From Dehalococcoidia bacterium (GTDB lineage Bacteria > Chloroflexota > Dehalococcoidia > Tepidiformales > Tepidiformaceae), in the NCBI GenBank assembly GCA_020432045.1, contig JAGQHB010000091.1:1-56203 (forward strand): DNA of 56,203 bases, read 5' to 3'. This document shows positions 9,094 through 17,876 of the stretch, piece after piece. The notes beneath the pieces are model-generated. The model did not search any database, was not told the DNA's origin, and saw nothing but the letters and a program-made list of their open reading frames with translations. Every line of letters starts with the position of its first letter. Position 1 is the stretch's first letter. The position numbers were made by a program, and so were the translations under genes.

Positions 9094-11646
9094 TTACGCC
9101 CAGAGCACGAGGTCGGTGTCGACCACCTCGGGCAGCGTAGGATGGCCGGGCATTACACGAATCGTGTATCCGGCTCGTCCGCCTGATCCGGGACTAAAGG
9201 TGCCTTCGAACACCGCCGGTCCGCCGGCGTCCCTGGAAAGCGACATCGGATTCATCCCGTAGCCGCTGAGTGCCCCGGCCGCCGTTGCTTCGCCATACAG
9301 GAGGTCCACCCGCAGGTCCGTCGCAGAGAGCCCATCCTTCTCGATGACCGCCGTGACCTTCACCAGTGAGCCGCCCGCCACCTCGTCTGGTGCGTCATCG
9401 CGGACCTCAACAATGCGCACCGAAGGCCACGCGGTCCTTACGCGGCGCAGGAACGCCGAAGCGGTCCGTGCGTCCGCGAGCCCATTGCCAGTGAGGCGGT
9501 GCCACAGCGTTGCGGCTGGCTCATAGGTCTTGTTCGCGTATTCCGCCACCATGCGATGCGTACAGAACACTGGCGAATAAGTCGCGATCGACTCCTTCAT
9601 CCGCGCGACCCACTTTCGTGGCACGCCATCAGCGTCACGGTCATAGAACGCGGGCGCCACTTCGTTTTCGAGGATGGCGTACAGCGACTCCACGTCCGCG
9701 GCATCCTGCACATCCGGCGCCTCGTCCACTCGTTCAGAGCCGATCGCCCAGCCGGCTCCAGGACGGAACGCCTCCGCCCACCAGCCATCGCGCACGCTGA
9801 TGTGAAGCGCGCCGTTCGCCACGGCCTTCATGCCGCTTGTGCCGCTCGCCTCCAGCGGGCGAAGCGGTGTGTTCAGCCAGCCATCACAACCCTGCACGAG
9901 TGATCGTGCCAGGCCCACGTCATACCGTTCGAGCACGACCAGACGGTCCCGAAGCTCGGGGTTCCTGCTGGCGGCCACCACCTCGCGGATCAACTGCTTC
10001 GCCGGTTCGTCTCGCGGATGCGCCTTTCCTGCGAAAATGAACTGCACGGGCCTGTCCGGATTGTTCAGGAGGCGGGCCAGGCGCTCCGGGTCCCTCAGCA
10101 GCAATGACGCTCGCTTGTAGGCCGCGAATCGCCGGGCGAACCCGATCGTCAGCACATTTGGGTCGAGTGGCTCACCGAGCCGTGGATCGTTCGGCATCCC
10201 GCGCCGGTCGGCGCTCGCACGGAACGCCATACGCGCCCGCTGCACCAGTTGGCGCCGCTGCCGGTCATGCGTCGTCCACAGCAGCGCATCCGACATCGTC
10301 CGCACAGCGCCCCAGTTCGCGTTCTTTACGGCATCGTCGCGCCAGGCCGGGCCAACGTAGCGGTCGTACAACTGGCCCATCTCATGGGAAACCCACGTTG
10401 GGAGGTGGACGCCGTTGGTAATCGCCCCGATCGGTACCTGTTCTTGTGGTAATGATGGCCATGCACGGTCCCAGAGCTGCCGCGAGACGTGACCGTGAAG
10501 TTGCGATACGCCGTTCCGGAATCCGCTCATCCGTAGTCCCAGCAGGGCCATCGAAAACGGTTCGTGGGTGTCATTCGCGTCCAGGCGGCCGAGGCCGACA
10601 AACGCATGATCGTCGAGCCCCATCCCGGAATACGTGCTGTGCAGGTACTTGGTCACCAGTTCCGGTGGGAACAGGTCGATCCCCGCGGCAACCGCTGTGT
10701 GCGTCGTGAACACCGTGGAAGACGCCACTGCCATCCGTGCCGTCTCGAAGTCCACTCCCTCTTCCTGCATGAGCGCGCGCGTGCGTTCCACGGCCATCAG
10801 GGCGCTGTGGCCCTCGTTCATGTGGCACACCATCGGCTGGTATCCCATCGCTCGCAGCGCCCGGTAGCCGCCGATCCCCAGCAACAGCTCCTGCTGGATG
10901 CGCATCTCCACGTCGCCGCCGTACAGTCGCGAGCAAACCGCGCGGTCGTCCGGCAGGTTTTCCTCCAGGTCAGAGTCGAGGAAGAAGACCGGCACACCGC
11001 CGACATCGCAACGCCAAACAGCGAGCGCCACCTCTCGTCCGTCGAACGCCACGCGCACCACCAGCGGTTCGCCCGTGTCCGACCGCACGCGCCCCGTCAT
11101 CGGCAACGTCGCCGGGTCCAGTTCCTGGTACTCCTCCAGCTGCCAGCCGTCGGCTGCCAGTGCCTGCCGGAAGTACCCCTGCCGGTACAGGAGCGTGATC
11201 CCGACCAGGGGTAGCCCGAGATCGCTCGCCGACTTGATGTGGTCACCGGCGAGCACGCCGAGTCCGCCCGAATACATCGGAATGCTTTCCGTGAACGCGA
11301 ACTCGAGCGAGAAATAGGCGACTACCTCGCCGGCTTCGCTCGCGCCAACATTCACCTGTGGCTTGCGGCCGAGATAGCGGTCCAAAGCCGTCATCACCTG
11401 TGCCAGGTGGCCCGTGAAGCCGGCGTCCCCGGCCAGTTCGTCCAACCGTCCTCGCGGGACCCGTTGCAGGACGCGCACGGGGTTGTGTTCCGTTGCTGCC
11501 CACAGGTCCGGGTCCAGCCGTTCGAAAAGCGCAGACGCGTCAGTGTTCCACGTCCAGTACAGGTTGCGGGCGAGCCGCTTCAATGGTTCCAGTTCAGGCG
11601 GCAGCGAAGGCTCGACCGCCAGGGTTCGTCGTGCTGTGAGGCGCAT
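9094..11646 (-). CDS. glgP: Alpha-glucan (glycogen) phosphorylase, GT35
   Basis: An 850-residue phosphorylase that releases glucose 1-phosphate from alpha-1,4-glucan. It has the DUF3417-type N terminus (LKRLARNLYWTWN) of the shorter archaeal and bacterial subfamily, the glucan-site region GGLGVLAGDHIKSASDLG, and the PLP region EASGTSGMKAVANGALHIS with the Schiff-base lysine in GMKA. The C terminus has an extra beta-rich domain after about residue 730. It is the first gene of the pair with the GH57 gene and diverges from the HAD-argH operon. Confidence 0.93.
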   Translation of the reverse strand: MRLTARRTLAVEPSLPPELEPLKRLARNLYWTWNTDASALFERLDPDLWAATEHNPVRVLQRVPRGRLDELAGDAGFTGHLAQVMTALDRYLGRKPQVNVGASEAGEVVAYFSLEFAFTESIPMYSGGLGVLAGDHIKSASDLGLPLVGITLLYRQGYFRQALAADGWQLEEYQELDPATLPMTGRVRSDTGEPLVVRVAFDGREVALAVWRCDVGGVPVFFLDSDLEENLPDDRAVCSRLYGGDVEMRIQQELLLGIGGYRALRAMGYQPMVCHMNEGHSALMAVERTRALMQEEGVDFETARMAVASSTVFTTHTAVAAGIDLFPPELVTKYLHSTYSGMGLDDHAFVGLGRLDANDTHEPFSMALLGLRMSGFRNGVSQLHGHVSRQLWDRAWPSLPQEQVPIGAITNGVHLPTWVSHEMGQLYDRYVGPAWRDDAVKNANWGAVRTMSDALLWTTHDRQRRQLVQRARMAFRASADRRGMPNDPRLGEPLDPNVLTIGFARRFAAYKRASLLLRDPERLARLLNNPDRPVQFIFAGKAHPRDEPAKQLIREVVAASRNPELRDRLVVLERYDVGLARSLVQGCDGWLNTPLRPLEASGTSGMKAVANGALHISVRDGWWAEAFRPGAGWAIGSERVDEAPDVQDAADVESLYAILENEVAPAFYDRDADGVPRKWVARMKESIATYSPVFCTHRMVAEYANKTYEPAATLWHRLTGNGLADARTASAFLRRVRTAWPSVRIVEVRDDAPDEVAGGSLVKVTAVIEKDGLSATDLRVDLLYGEATAAGALSGYGMNPMSLSRDAGGPAVFEGTFSPGSGGRAGYTIRVMPGHPTLPEVVDTDLVLWA

Positions 11647-11742
11647 CTCCGGATCCTACTTCATTGATGTTTTCAGACGAGTTACGGCGCGTTGTCCGCA
11701 CTCCCCACGCGTGCGACGATCGACGCCGCCCTGGGAGCGTAA

Positions 11743-12492
11743 ATGCCTGCACCTCCACTCCGCGCCGTCTTCTTCGATATCGGCGATACCCTCTGGCATG
11801 CGCAGGCGGCGCCGCCGCCATCGGCCTTCCGTAAGATGGCAGCTGGCCGCGCTGCTGCGTTTCTTGCCACCAATGAACTCCCCGTCGATCGAGCAGACGA
11901 CCTCGCTCGAATTGCCTGGACTTCACTCGAGTACGCCATGCGCGCCGCCCGCGCCGGCGACCTCGTCGAACCTGACTACAGTGCCCGAGCCGGTGCCGCG
12001 CTCCGGGAGGCCGGGACGGATATCGATGACGTAACCGCGGGCCGCTTCCTCGATGCAATTTACGTGTCAGGTGTGGACGGCGGAAAGGAGCCTTTTCGCG
12101 ACGCCGCGCCCGTCCTCTCCGAACTGAAACGTCGCGGCTTCCTCATCGGATCCATAACCAACCGCGCCTTCGGCGGAGCCCGCTTCCGGGACGACCTCCG
12201 CGCCACTGGCATCGATGGTGTCTGGGATTCTCATACCGTTTCCGTCGAAGTTGGCTATCTCAAGCCCCACCCGGCAGTCTTCCAACACGCGCTCGCGTCC
12301 CTCTCCGTGCGCGCGGGAGAGTCACTCATGGTCGGAAATTCACTGCTCGAAGACGTCGCGGGGGCTGCCCGCCTCGGCTTCAATACTGCCTGGCGCCGTT
12401 CCGCTCCCGATGCCGAAGGGGTCACGCCCGACTTCGTCTTCGATGAACTTTCGGAGCTGCTCCGGCTGCCTATCCTCAAGAGGGCCGCGTGA
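11743..12492 (+). CDS. HAD-superfamily hydrolase
   Basis: A 249-residue HAD phosphatase with motif I FFDIGDTLW, a SITNRAF motif II region, motif III in YLKPHPAVFQHAL and a metal-site GNSLLEDVAGA. Distantly similar to the HAD gene at 4.5 kb. The ATG has a GGGAG 6 nt upstream. It overlaps argH by GTGA, so the two are co-translated. Substrate unknown. Confidence 0.85.
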   Translation: MPAPPLRAVFFDIGDTLWHAQAAPPPSAFRKMAAGRAAAFLATNELPVDRADDLARIAWTSLEYAMRAARAGDLVEPDYSARAGAALREAGTDIDDVTAGRFLDAIYVSGVDGGKEPFRDAAPVLSELKRRGFLIGSITNRAFGGARFRDDLRATGIDGVWDSHTVSVEVGYLKPHPAVFQHALASLSVRAGESLMVGNSLLEDVAGAARLGFNTAWRRSAPDAEGVTPDFVFDELSELLRLPILKRAA

Positions 12493-13868
12493 GCACCGGC
12501 GGCCGCCAGTGGGGAGGCCGCTTCGCTGGCGATATGGATGCCCTCACCCAGGCCTACACAGCCGGTGATGACCGCGAATTCTACGAACACGACATCGCCG
12601 GTTCCATCGCCCACGCCCGCATGCTCGGTCGTCAGCAGATCATCCCGGCCGGTGATGCTGGTGCCATCGTTCTCGGACTCCAGGCGGTGCTTGAAGATTT
12701 CCGTGCCGGCCGCGTCACCTGGCAGCCGGAGCTAGAGGACATCCACACCCACGTCGAGGTCCTTCTCCGCCAGCGAATCGGCGAACCCGCCGGCCGGTTG
12801 CACACTGCCCGCTCCCGAAACGACCAGGTTGCCCTCCTCAACCGCATGGTCGTCCGCGAAGCCTGCGACGATGCCGCGGGGGCCCTTGCCAGGCTCATCG
12901 AGGTCATCTGTGACCTCGGCGAACGCTATGCCGCCGATCCAATGCCCGGGTACACGCATGTTCAGCGTGCCCAACCAGTTACGCTGGGCCACCACCTGCT
13001 CGCCTACGGCGAAATGCTCTTCCGCGACCGTGGCCGCTTCCTTGATTGCCGCGGGCGGACGAACATCCTCCCCCTTGGCTCCGGTGCGCTTGCCGGTTCG
13101 CCCTATCCCCTCGACCGTGATTCCGTCGCGGCCGAGCTTGGCTTCGATCGCGTATCCCGCAACAGCCTCGACGCCACCGCTGACCGCGACTTCGTCGTCG
13201 AATTCCTCGCCGCCTCCGCCATGACGCAGGTCCATATCAGCCGTCTTTCCGAAGAGATCATCCTCTGGGCCAGTTCGGAATTCGCGTTCCTGCGTTTGCC
13301 GGACCGCTTTGCCACCGGCTCCAGCATGATGCCGCAGAAGAAAAACGCCGATGTCGCAGAATTGGCACGCGGGCGCGCCGGACGCACGATCGGCGAACTC
13401 GTCGCCATGCTGACAGCTCTCAAGGGCCTCCCGCTCGCGTACAACCGCGACCTCCAGGAGGATAAGACATCGATTATCGCGGCGCGGGACACGGTCATCC
13501 CCACGCTCCACATCTTTGCCGCCATGCTTCCAGAACTCGCCTTTGACCTGCCCCGCCTTCGTGCCCTGGCTGGCGCCAGCTTTTCTCTCGCGACGGATGT
13601 CGCCGACTACCTCGTCCGCAAGGGCATGCCGTTCCGCGAAGCGCACGGCATCGTTGGCAGCCTCGTGCGCGAATGCGAAACACGCCGCTGCGAGCTCAAC
13701 GCGCTCCCGTTCGAGGAGTACCGTTCCCGCAGCAAACTCTTCGAAGCCGATATCCTCGCCCTCGATGTCGATACTGCCCTCGCCGCGCGGGATATCCCCG
13801 GCGGCGCCGCCCCAAATCGGGTCCGCCAGGCAGCAGCCGCCCTGCGCGGCGCCCTCGGAGGTTCCTGA
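12489..13868 (+). CDS. argH: Argininosuccinate lyase
   Basis: A 459-residue fumarase/aspartase-superfamily enzyme that splits argininosuccinate to arginine and fumarate, the last step of arginine synthesis. It starts with QWGGRFAGDMD and shows TARSRNDQVAL, the MPGYTHVQRAQPVT block and the superfamily signature GSSMMPQKKNADVAEL, which carries the mobile-loop catalytic serine. The GTG start at 12489 is embedded in the upstream stop. No argG is in this window. Confidence 0.97.
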   Translation: MSTGGRQWGGRFAGDMDALTQAYTAGDDREFYEHDIAGSIAHARMLGRQQIIPAGDAGAIVLGLQAVLEDFRAGRVTWQPELEDIHTHVEVLLRQRIGEPAGRLHTARSRNDQVALLNRMVVREACDDAAGALARLIEVICDLGERYAADPMPGYTHVQRAQPVTLGHHLLAYGEMLFRDRGRFLDCRGRTNILPLGSGALAGSPYPLDRDSVAAELGFDRVSRNSLDATADRDFVVEFLAASAMTQVHISRLSEEIILWASSEFAFLRLPDRFATGSSMMPQKKNADVAELARGRAGRTIGELVAMLTALKGLPLAYNRDLQEDKTSIIAARDTVIPTLHIFAAMLPELAFDLPRLRALAGASFSLATDVADYLVRKGMPFREAHGIVGSLVRECETRRCELNALPFEEYRSRSKLFEADILALDVDTALAARDIPGGAAPNRVRQAAAALRGALGGS

Positions 13869-13869
13869 T

Positions 13870-14292
13870 ATGGCCGAAATGGACCGTGCTCAGCTTGATA
13901 GCTTTCTCGCCGTGGCCCGCATCGCCAAGCTCGCCACCCTGAACGCGGACGGAAGCCCCAACGTTGTCCCCGTCTGGTTCGAATGGGACGGCGCCGACGC
14001 CCTCGTCTTCACGACGCGCACGTCAGCCAAGATTCGTCGCCTCAAGCGGGACCACCGCGTCACGCTGTCGGTCGAGGAGGGCGTTGGTGTGCCCGAAGCG
14101 TGGGTTTCCATCGAAGGCACGGCCACGGTCGAAGCCGCCGGGGCCTGGGGTCTTATCGAACGCCTTACGCCCCGTTACTACGATGCCGCCAAGGCTCGTG
14201 AGACGCTCCTCAGCTGGGGCCAGATGAAGGAGGAATGGGTCGTTATTCGGATCAGCCCTCGCCGCATCCGCTCCTCTGCCCCCGGCAGTTGA
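13870..14292 (+). CDS. Pyridoxamine-5'-phosphate-oxidase-fold flavoprotein
   Basis: A 140-residue split-barrel protein of the PNPOx-like / F420-dependent type. The core ARIAKLATLNADGSPNVVPV, then VFTTRTSAKIRRLKRDHRV and VSIEGTATVE, are typical of flavin- or F420-binding small reductases. The ATG at 13870 lies 1 bp past the argH stop with GGAGG 8 nt upstream, so it is in the argH operon. The frame remains open upstream inside argH, but that part is not used. Cofactor (FMN or F420) and substrate undetermined. Confidence 0.85.
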   Translation: MAEMDRAQLDSFLAVARIAKLATLNADGSPNVVPVWFEWDGADALVFTTRTSAKIRRLKRDHRVTLSVEEGVGVPEAWVSIEGTATVEAAGAWGLIERLTPRYYDAAKARETLLSWGQMKEEWVVIRISPRRIRSSAPGS

Positions 14293-14336
14293 ACGGGCCC
14301 CTGTTGCCCGCTCCCAGGTGAGCCGAACATCAACCC

Positions 14337-14636
14337 ATGAGTCGTACCCGCTATTCGCGGCCCCGGCAGGTTCGCCGTCTCGGCGCCGCCCTCACGTGTG
14401 CCATCGCTTCCGCGGGGATCCTCGGCGCCATCTTTAGCGGCGCCGTTTACGAAATGACCAGCGGCGCGTCCATCGGCCTCTTCGCCACCATCGGGCTGCT
14501 GTTCGCCGGGTTCGCCCTGAGCGGCGCCGCGATGGTGCTGACGTTCCAAACACTCGTTTCCGGGCGTCACCGCCGGCTCGACAACGTCGTGAGTATCGAA
14601 GAACGCGTCGCCCGCGACCTCGACCGCGTCGCCTGA
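14337..14636 (+). CDS. Small membrane protein, two helices
   Basis: A 99-residue protein with an arginine-rich N terminus, two transmembrane segments (about 15-37 and 46-70) and a charged C-terminal tail. No family recognised. It follows the PNPOx-like gene by 44 bp and ends 6 bp from the convergent dcd stop. Confidence 0.55.
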   Translation: MSRTRYSRPRQVRRLGAALTCAIASAGILGAIFSGAVYEMTSGASIGLFATIGLLFAGFALSGAAMVLTFQTLVSGRHRRLDNVVSIEERVARDLDRVA

Positions 14637-14642
14637 GCAGAC

Positions 14643-15206
14643 TTAGCGAAAGTTCTGGAAATAGCGGCTCGGCGTCGGCCCGCGCTGGCCCTGGTACTTG
14701 CTCCCTGCCTCTGCCGTCCCATACGGGTGTTCGGCTGGCTCCGAAAGCCGCACAAATGAGATCTGCGACACCTTCATCCCGTGATAGAGCGTGATTGGCA
14801 GGTTCGCGAGGTTTGAAAGCTCCAGCGTCAACGCTCCATCCCAACCCGGGTCCACATAACCCGCGGTCGAATGAATGATCAACCCGAGCCGCCCAAGCGA
14901 CGACTTACCCTCCAGCCGCCCCACGATGTCATCTGGCAGCGCGACCCGTTCCAGTGTCACCGCCAGTGCGAATTCACCAGGGTGGAGGATGAACGGGTGA
15001 TCATCGTCGATTTCCACCAGTTCCGTCAGGTCAGGGTACTCCCGCTTTACATCGATGAATGGGATCTTCGAGTTCCGAAATACGCGGAACTGGTGCCCCA
15101 GCCGTAAGTCCACGCTCGCCGGCTGCACCGCCCGTTCGCCCAGCGGGTCGATGATGATCCGGCCTGCTTCGATCTCTGCCCGTATCGTCCGGTCACTCAG
15201 TACCAC
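14643..15206 (-). CDS. dcd: dCTP deaminase
   Basis: A 187-residue trimeric dUTPase-fold enzyme that deaminates dCTP to dUTP (or, in bifunctional members, to dUMP). It shows the family core EGKSSLGRLGLIIHSTAGYVDPGW cut into motifs: GKSSLGRLG, HSTAGYVDPGW and the C-terminal KYQGQRGPTPSRY. The GTG at 15206 gives the usual start VVLSDRTI; upstream in-frame codons look non-coding. Whether it also has dUTPase activity cannot be decided here. Confidence 0.93.
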   Translation of the reverse strand: MVLSDRTIRAEIEAGRIIIDPLGERAVQPASVDLRLGHQFRVFRNSKIPFIDVKREYPDLTELVEIDDDHPFILHPGEFALAVTLERVALPDDIVGRLEGKSSLGRLGLIIHSTAGYVDPGWDGALTLELSNLANLPITLYHGMKVSQISFVRLSEPAEHPYGTAEAGSKYQGQRGPTPSRYFQNFR

Positions 15207-15569
15207 GAGCCGTAGCCTACGGCCCGCTCCCGTTTGGGGCATCCGATACGTCCCCATCGGCGGTCTCTCGCGGACGGGGATGTGCGGTGTTGTCTCCCTC
15301 TCTCAGTCGAATCACATGCCTACGCTGATGGCTACTTCCTGTAAACAACGCTCGTGGGAACTACATTTAGCGATCGCTGAGGCCCGAAAACACTGTCCGT
15401 AGTCCATATAAGTTTTGGCACTAGTGTGAAGCCTGCCGAATCCGCTCGTTTCGGAACGGGGGACCCACTTCCGGGGTGAATGCGCAGCTTGCGCACGGGC
15501 CACTTCCGCCCGAACCCGTCAGCTCACCCCGTAGGCGTGGAAGCTGTACTCGTCCGCCCAGGAGTCAGC
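15207..15569. other. Divergent intergenic region between dcd and sulP
   Basis: About 360 bp with no credible gene. It is more AT-rich than its surroundings around 15395-15425. It holds one GCGATCGC palindrome (15370-15377) and a TTGGCAC that recalls a sigma-54 -24 box (15415-15421), but the matching -12 element is absent. It must contain the promoters of dcd and the SulP gene; none is strong enough to assign. Confidence 0.4.
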
Positions 15570-17267
15570 GTGTCCGCCTCCCCCGCACGCATTGTCATGC
15601 CAGCGCCCGCCATGTTGCGGACGAACGTCCTTTCCGGCCTCGTCGTCGGGGTGATCGCCATCCCGCTATCGATCGCGCTCGCCGTCGCGGTAGGAGTCCC
15701 TCCAGTCGCTGGCCTCTACACCGCCGTCTTCGCAGGCGCCACGGCGTCTGTCTTTGGCGGCTCACGCTTCAACATCACCGGCCCCACCGCTGCCCTCGTG
15801 CCCATCCTTGCCTCGGCTGTTCTTACATACGGACCCGGCGCCCTGCCGATGCTCGGCATTATGGCCGGGATCATCCTCCTCGGGATGAGCTTCTTCCGCC
15901 TCGGCCGCCTCATCCGTTACATGCCGGGCCTGGTGGTGGTCGGCTTCACTGCTGGAATCGCGCTTTCCATCGCTTTCGGTCAGCTGAATAGCCTCCTTGC
16001 CGTCACCGGGACGGACCCGTCGCTTGAACACTTCCACGAAAAACTCTGGGACACGATTTCTCATCTCGGAAGCGTCCGGCTCGCCGCACCGCTCCTTGGT
16101 GTCGGATCCATTCCGCTGCTGTTTGCCTGGCCCCGCATCCCCTGGCTCGGGCGCGTTCCTGGACCTCTCGTCGTGGTGCTCCTGGCCACCGCCATTTCCT
16201 GGGGCTTCGGCCTCGATGTGCCAACAATCGGCAGTCGCTACGGCGACCTTCCTTCCGGATTTCCACGACCGTCGGCTCGCTTCTTCGACGTCGGCCTCGT
16301 ATTCGATCTGATCCCGCTTGCAGCAGCCGTGGCAGTTCTTGGCGGTGTCGAGTCGCTTCTCAGCGCGATGGTGGCCGATGGCATGGTCCCCGGCAGCACC
16401 AGGTTCGATGCTGACAGGGAACTTCGCGGCCAGGGATTGGCCAACCTTGTATCGCCGTTCATGGGGGGCATCCCGGCAACCGCCGCTATCGCACGCACCG
16501 CCGCCGGGATTCGCAACGGGGCGACCTCGCGCATTTCGGGCGTCGTCCACGCGCTCACGGTCCTCGCTGCGACCGTAGCGCTTGGTGGCCTCGCAGCACA
16601 CATTCCTCTCGCGGCATTGGCGGCCATCCTTCTCGTGGTCGCCTGGAACATCGCAGAAGTGCCGGAGTTGGCCCGCCTCCTCCGCCGCGCGCCCCGCGAA
16701 GACCTCGTCGTCCTCGTGGCGACCGCCAGCATCACGCTGTTCTTTGACCTCACCTATGCGATTGGGGCCGGCATCCTCGCCTCGATGTTCATCCTGCTCC
16801 GCAACTTCATGCGCATGCCAGCAGCCGCTGAGCTCATTCCTGGCAGCGAAGAACGGTTCCGGGACATCAGTCCCGGACTCCACGGTCTGGTGCGTTCACG
16901 GCCCGACATCGCGGTCTTCACCGCGCAGGGCGTCCTCTCGTTTCACTCCGCCGCCGCCTTTGAGTTCGAGATTTCATCCGTCGACTCTCGCCCGCTGATC
17001 ATCCGCATGAAAAACGTCCAACACGTCGACTCCACCGGCCTGCTTACCCTCGAGGCGATCATCCACCATCGCCGCCGCCACGGTGGTCGTATCCAGCTCT
17101 CCGCCGTCCAACCGTCCGTGTACGCCGCACTCGACCGCTTCGGCATCCTTGATCTTGTCGGCCATGAGAACGTGTTCGCTTCGACGGCCGAGGCCATTGC
17201 CTCCTGTCCGCTCCCTCCCTCTGGCCACAGCGGTCCCCGGAGCGTGGCCTCGGCAGTCGGCCAATAA
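15570..17267 (+). CDS. SulP-family anion transporter with STAS domain
   Basis: A 565-residue inner-membrane transporter of the SLC26/SulP family (sulfate, bicarbonate or another anion). It has roughly 11-14 hydrophobic segments, the conserved opening GLVVGVIAIPLSIALAVAVG, and the GGSRFNITGPTAA motif. The C-terminal STAS domain (about residues 455-545) includes VDSTGLLTLEAI, the typical STAS loop. The GTG at 15570 has an AGGAG 5 nt upstream; an ATG at 15597 is the alternative. It stands alone, so substrate is not indicated by context. Confidence 0.9.
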   Translation: MSASPARIVMPAPAMLRTNVLSGLVVGVIAIPLSIALAVAVGVPPVAGLYTAVFAGATASVFGGSRFNITGPTAALVPILASAVLTYGPGALPMLGIMAGIILLGMSFFRLGRLIRYMPGLVVVGFTAGIALSIAFGQLNSLLAVTGTDPSLEHFHEKLWDTISHLGSVRLAAPLLGVGSIPLLFAWPRIPWLGRVPGPLVVVLLATAISWGFGLDVPTIGSRYGDLPSGFPRPSARFFDVGLVFDLIPLAAAVAVLGGVESLLSAMVADGMVPGSTRFDADRELRGQGLANLVSPFMGGIPATAAIARTAAGIRNGATSRISGVVHALTVLAATVALGGLAAHIPLAALAAILLVVAWNIAEVPELARLLRRAPREDLVVLVATASITLFFDLTYAIGAGILASMFILLRNFMRMPAAAELIPGSEERFRDISPGLHGLVRSRPDIAVFTAQGVLSFHSAAAFEFEISSVDSRPLIIRMKNVQHVDSTGLLTLEAIIHHRRRHGGRIQLSAVQPSVYAALDRFGILDLVGHENVFASTAEAIASCPLPPSGHSGPRSVASAVGQ

Positions 17268-17427
17268 GGGTTCGCTCAGTGCCCACCTGTCCAGCGCGCC
17301 GTGGCCGTTCATGGTGCTCCGAAGTTGGAACTACTGAGGGTTGAATCATTCGTCGCCCAGAGCCCATGGGGCGATACGCGAAAGCCCGGACCGACGTGCC
17401 CGGACGCTCAATATCGAAAGCGTGGTT

Positions 17428-17503
17428 TGGTGGAGACGGGGGGACTCGAACCCCCTACCTCAGCAATGCGAATGCTGCGCTCTCCCAGATGAGCTACGTC
17501 CCC
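17428..17503 (-). tRNA. tRNA-Ala (anticodon CGC)
   Basis: A full 76-nt cloverleaf on the minus strand. Acceptor GGGGACG pairs with CGTCTCC (one G-T), the anticodon arm is CAGCA-TTCGCAT-TGCTG giving anticodon CGC (reads GCG, alanine), the T arm is GGGGG-TTCGAGT-CCCCC, and the CCA end is encoded. The variable loop is 5 nt. Short open frames across this locus are translations of the tRNA and not genes. Confidence 0.97.
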
Positions 17504-17531
17504 ACAACCCGAAAACGCCCGCCGAAACGAA

Positions 17532-17562
17532 CGGGCCGCTCCCCATCGTAGGGAGCGGCCCG
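17532..17562 (-). terminator. Intrinsic-type hairpin
   Basis: A perfect 12-bp stem (17532-17543 with 17551-17562) and a 7-nt loop, lying between the zinc-ribbon gene and the tRNA. The minus-strand sequence after it is TTCGTTTCGGC, only moderately T-rich, so termination is probable but not strong. Confidence 0.65.
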
Positions 17563-17589
17563 AATCTGGGTCAAATGACCTGGTCGAAC

Positions 17590-17760
17590 TTAGTGCCGGT
17601 GGTTCGATCCCCGGCCAATCCGGTAGCTCGTCTCGCCCGTGAACTCCCGCTCGACGCCGCACTTCTTGCACTTGCCCGGAGTCAATTCCCCCCGGGGCGG
17701 CTGCAGAATCCAGTGATGCACACAGTGATCCACCATCTGCAGCGTGTCAGTCTTGGTCAT
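17590..17760 (-). CDS. 56-residue zinc-ribbon-like protein
   Basis: A small gene read directly from the minus strand: ATG at 17760, TAA at 17590. The product begins MTKTDTLQMVDHCVHHW and contains GKCKKCGVEREF, a CxxC knuckle that, with the earlier CVHH residues, could bind zinc. A GA-rich GAGGGGGA lies about 9 nt before the ATG, and it has its own promoter-like sequence (17845-17872) and terminator hairpin. No enzyme family recognised. A regulator or nucleic-acid-binding role is a guess. Confidence 0.7.
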   Translation of the reverse strand: MTKTDTLQMVDHCVHHWILQPPRGELTPGKCKKCGVEREFTGETSYRIGRGSNHRH

Positions 17761-17844
17761 GCGGAACGATCCCCCTCGACGGTATTCGGTTCTCCTGGCG
17801 AACCCGGGTTACCCCTAACCACCACGCCAGCGACCGCGGTGCAG

Positions 17845-17872
17845 TCTATAGGGTTCCTATAGGGTTCTTCAA
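17845..17872 (-). promoter_or_regulatory. Sigma-70-like promoter within a tandem 11-mer
   Basis: On the minus strand TTGAAG (17867-17872) and TATAGA (17845-17850) are separated by 16 nt, pointing at the zinc-ribbon gene. The same stretch is a perfect tandem repeat of CTATAGGGTTC (17846-17856 and 17857-17867), so a second TATAGG lies 11 bp from the first. The repeat could be an operator or simply a duplicated -10 region. Confidence 0.45.
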
Positions 17873-17876
17873 TAGA

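Noticed and set aside
15370-15377. GCGATCGC palindrome as repeat family
   Set aside because: A single occurrence in a GC-rich region is not evidence of a repeat family.
15415-15430. Sigma-54 promoter upstream of the SulP gene
   Set aside because: TTGGCAC is present but the -12 TTGC is not at the right place.
17341-17862. Protein-coding ORFs over the tRNA region
   Set aside because: They read through tRNA-Ala, whose cloverleaf is complete, and give the familiar false peptide pattern of translated tRNAs.
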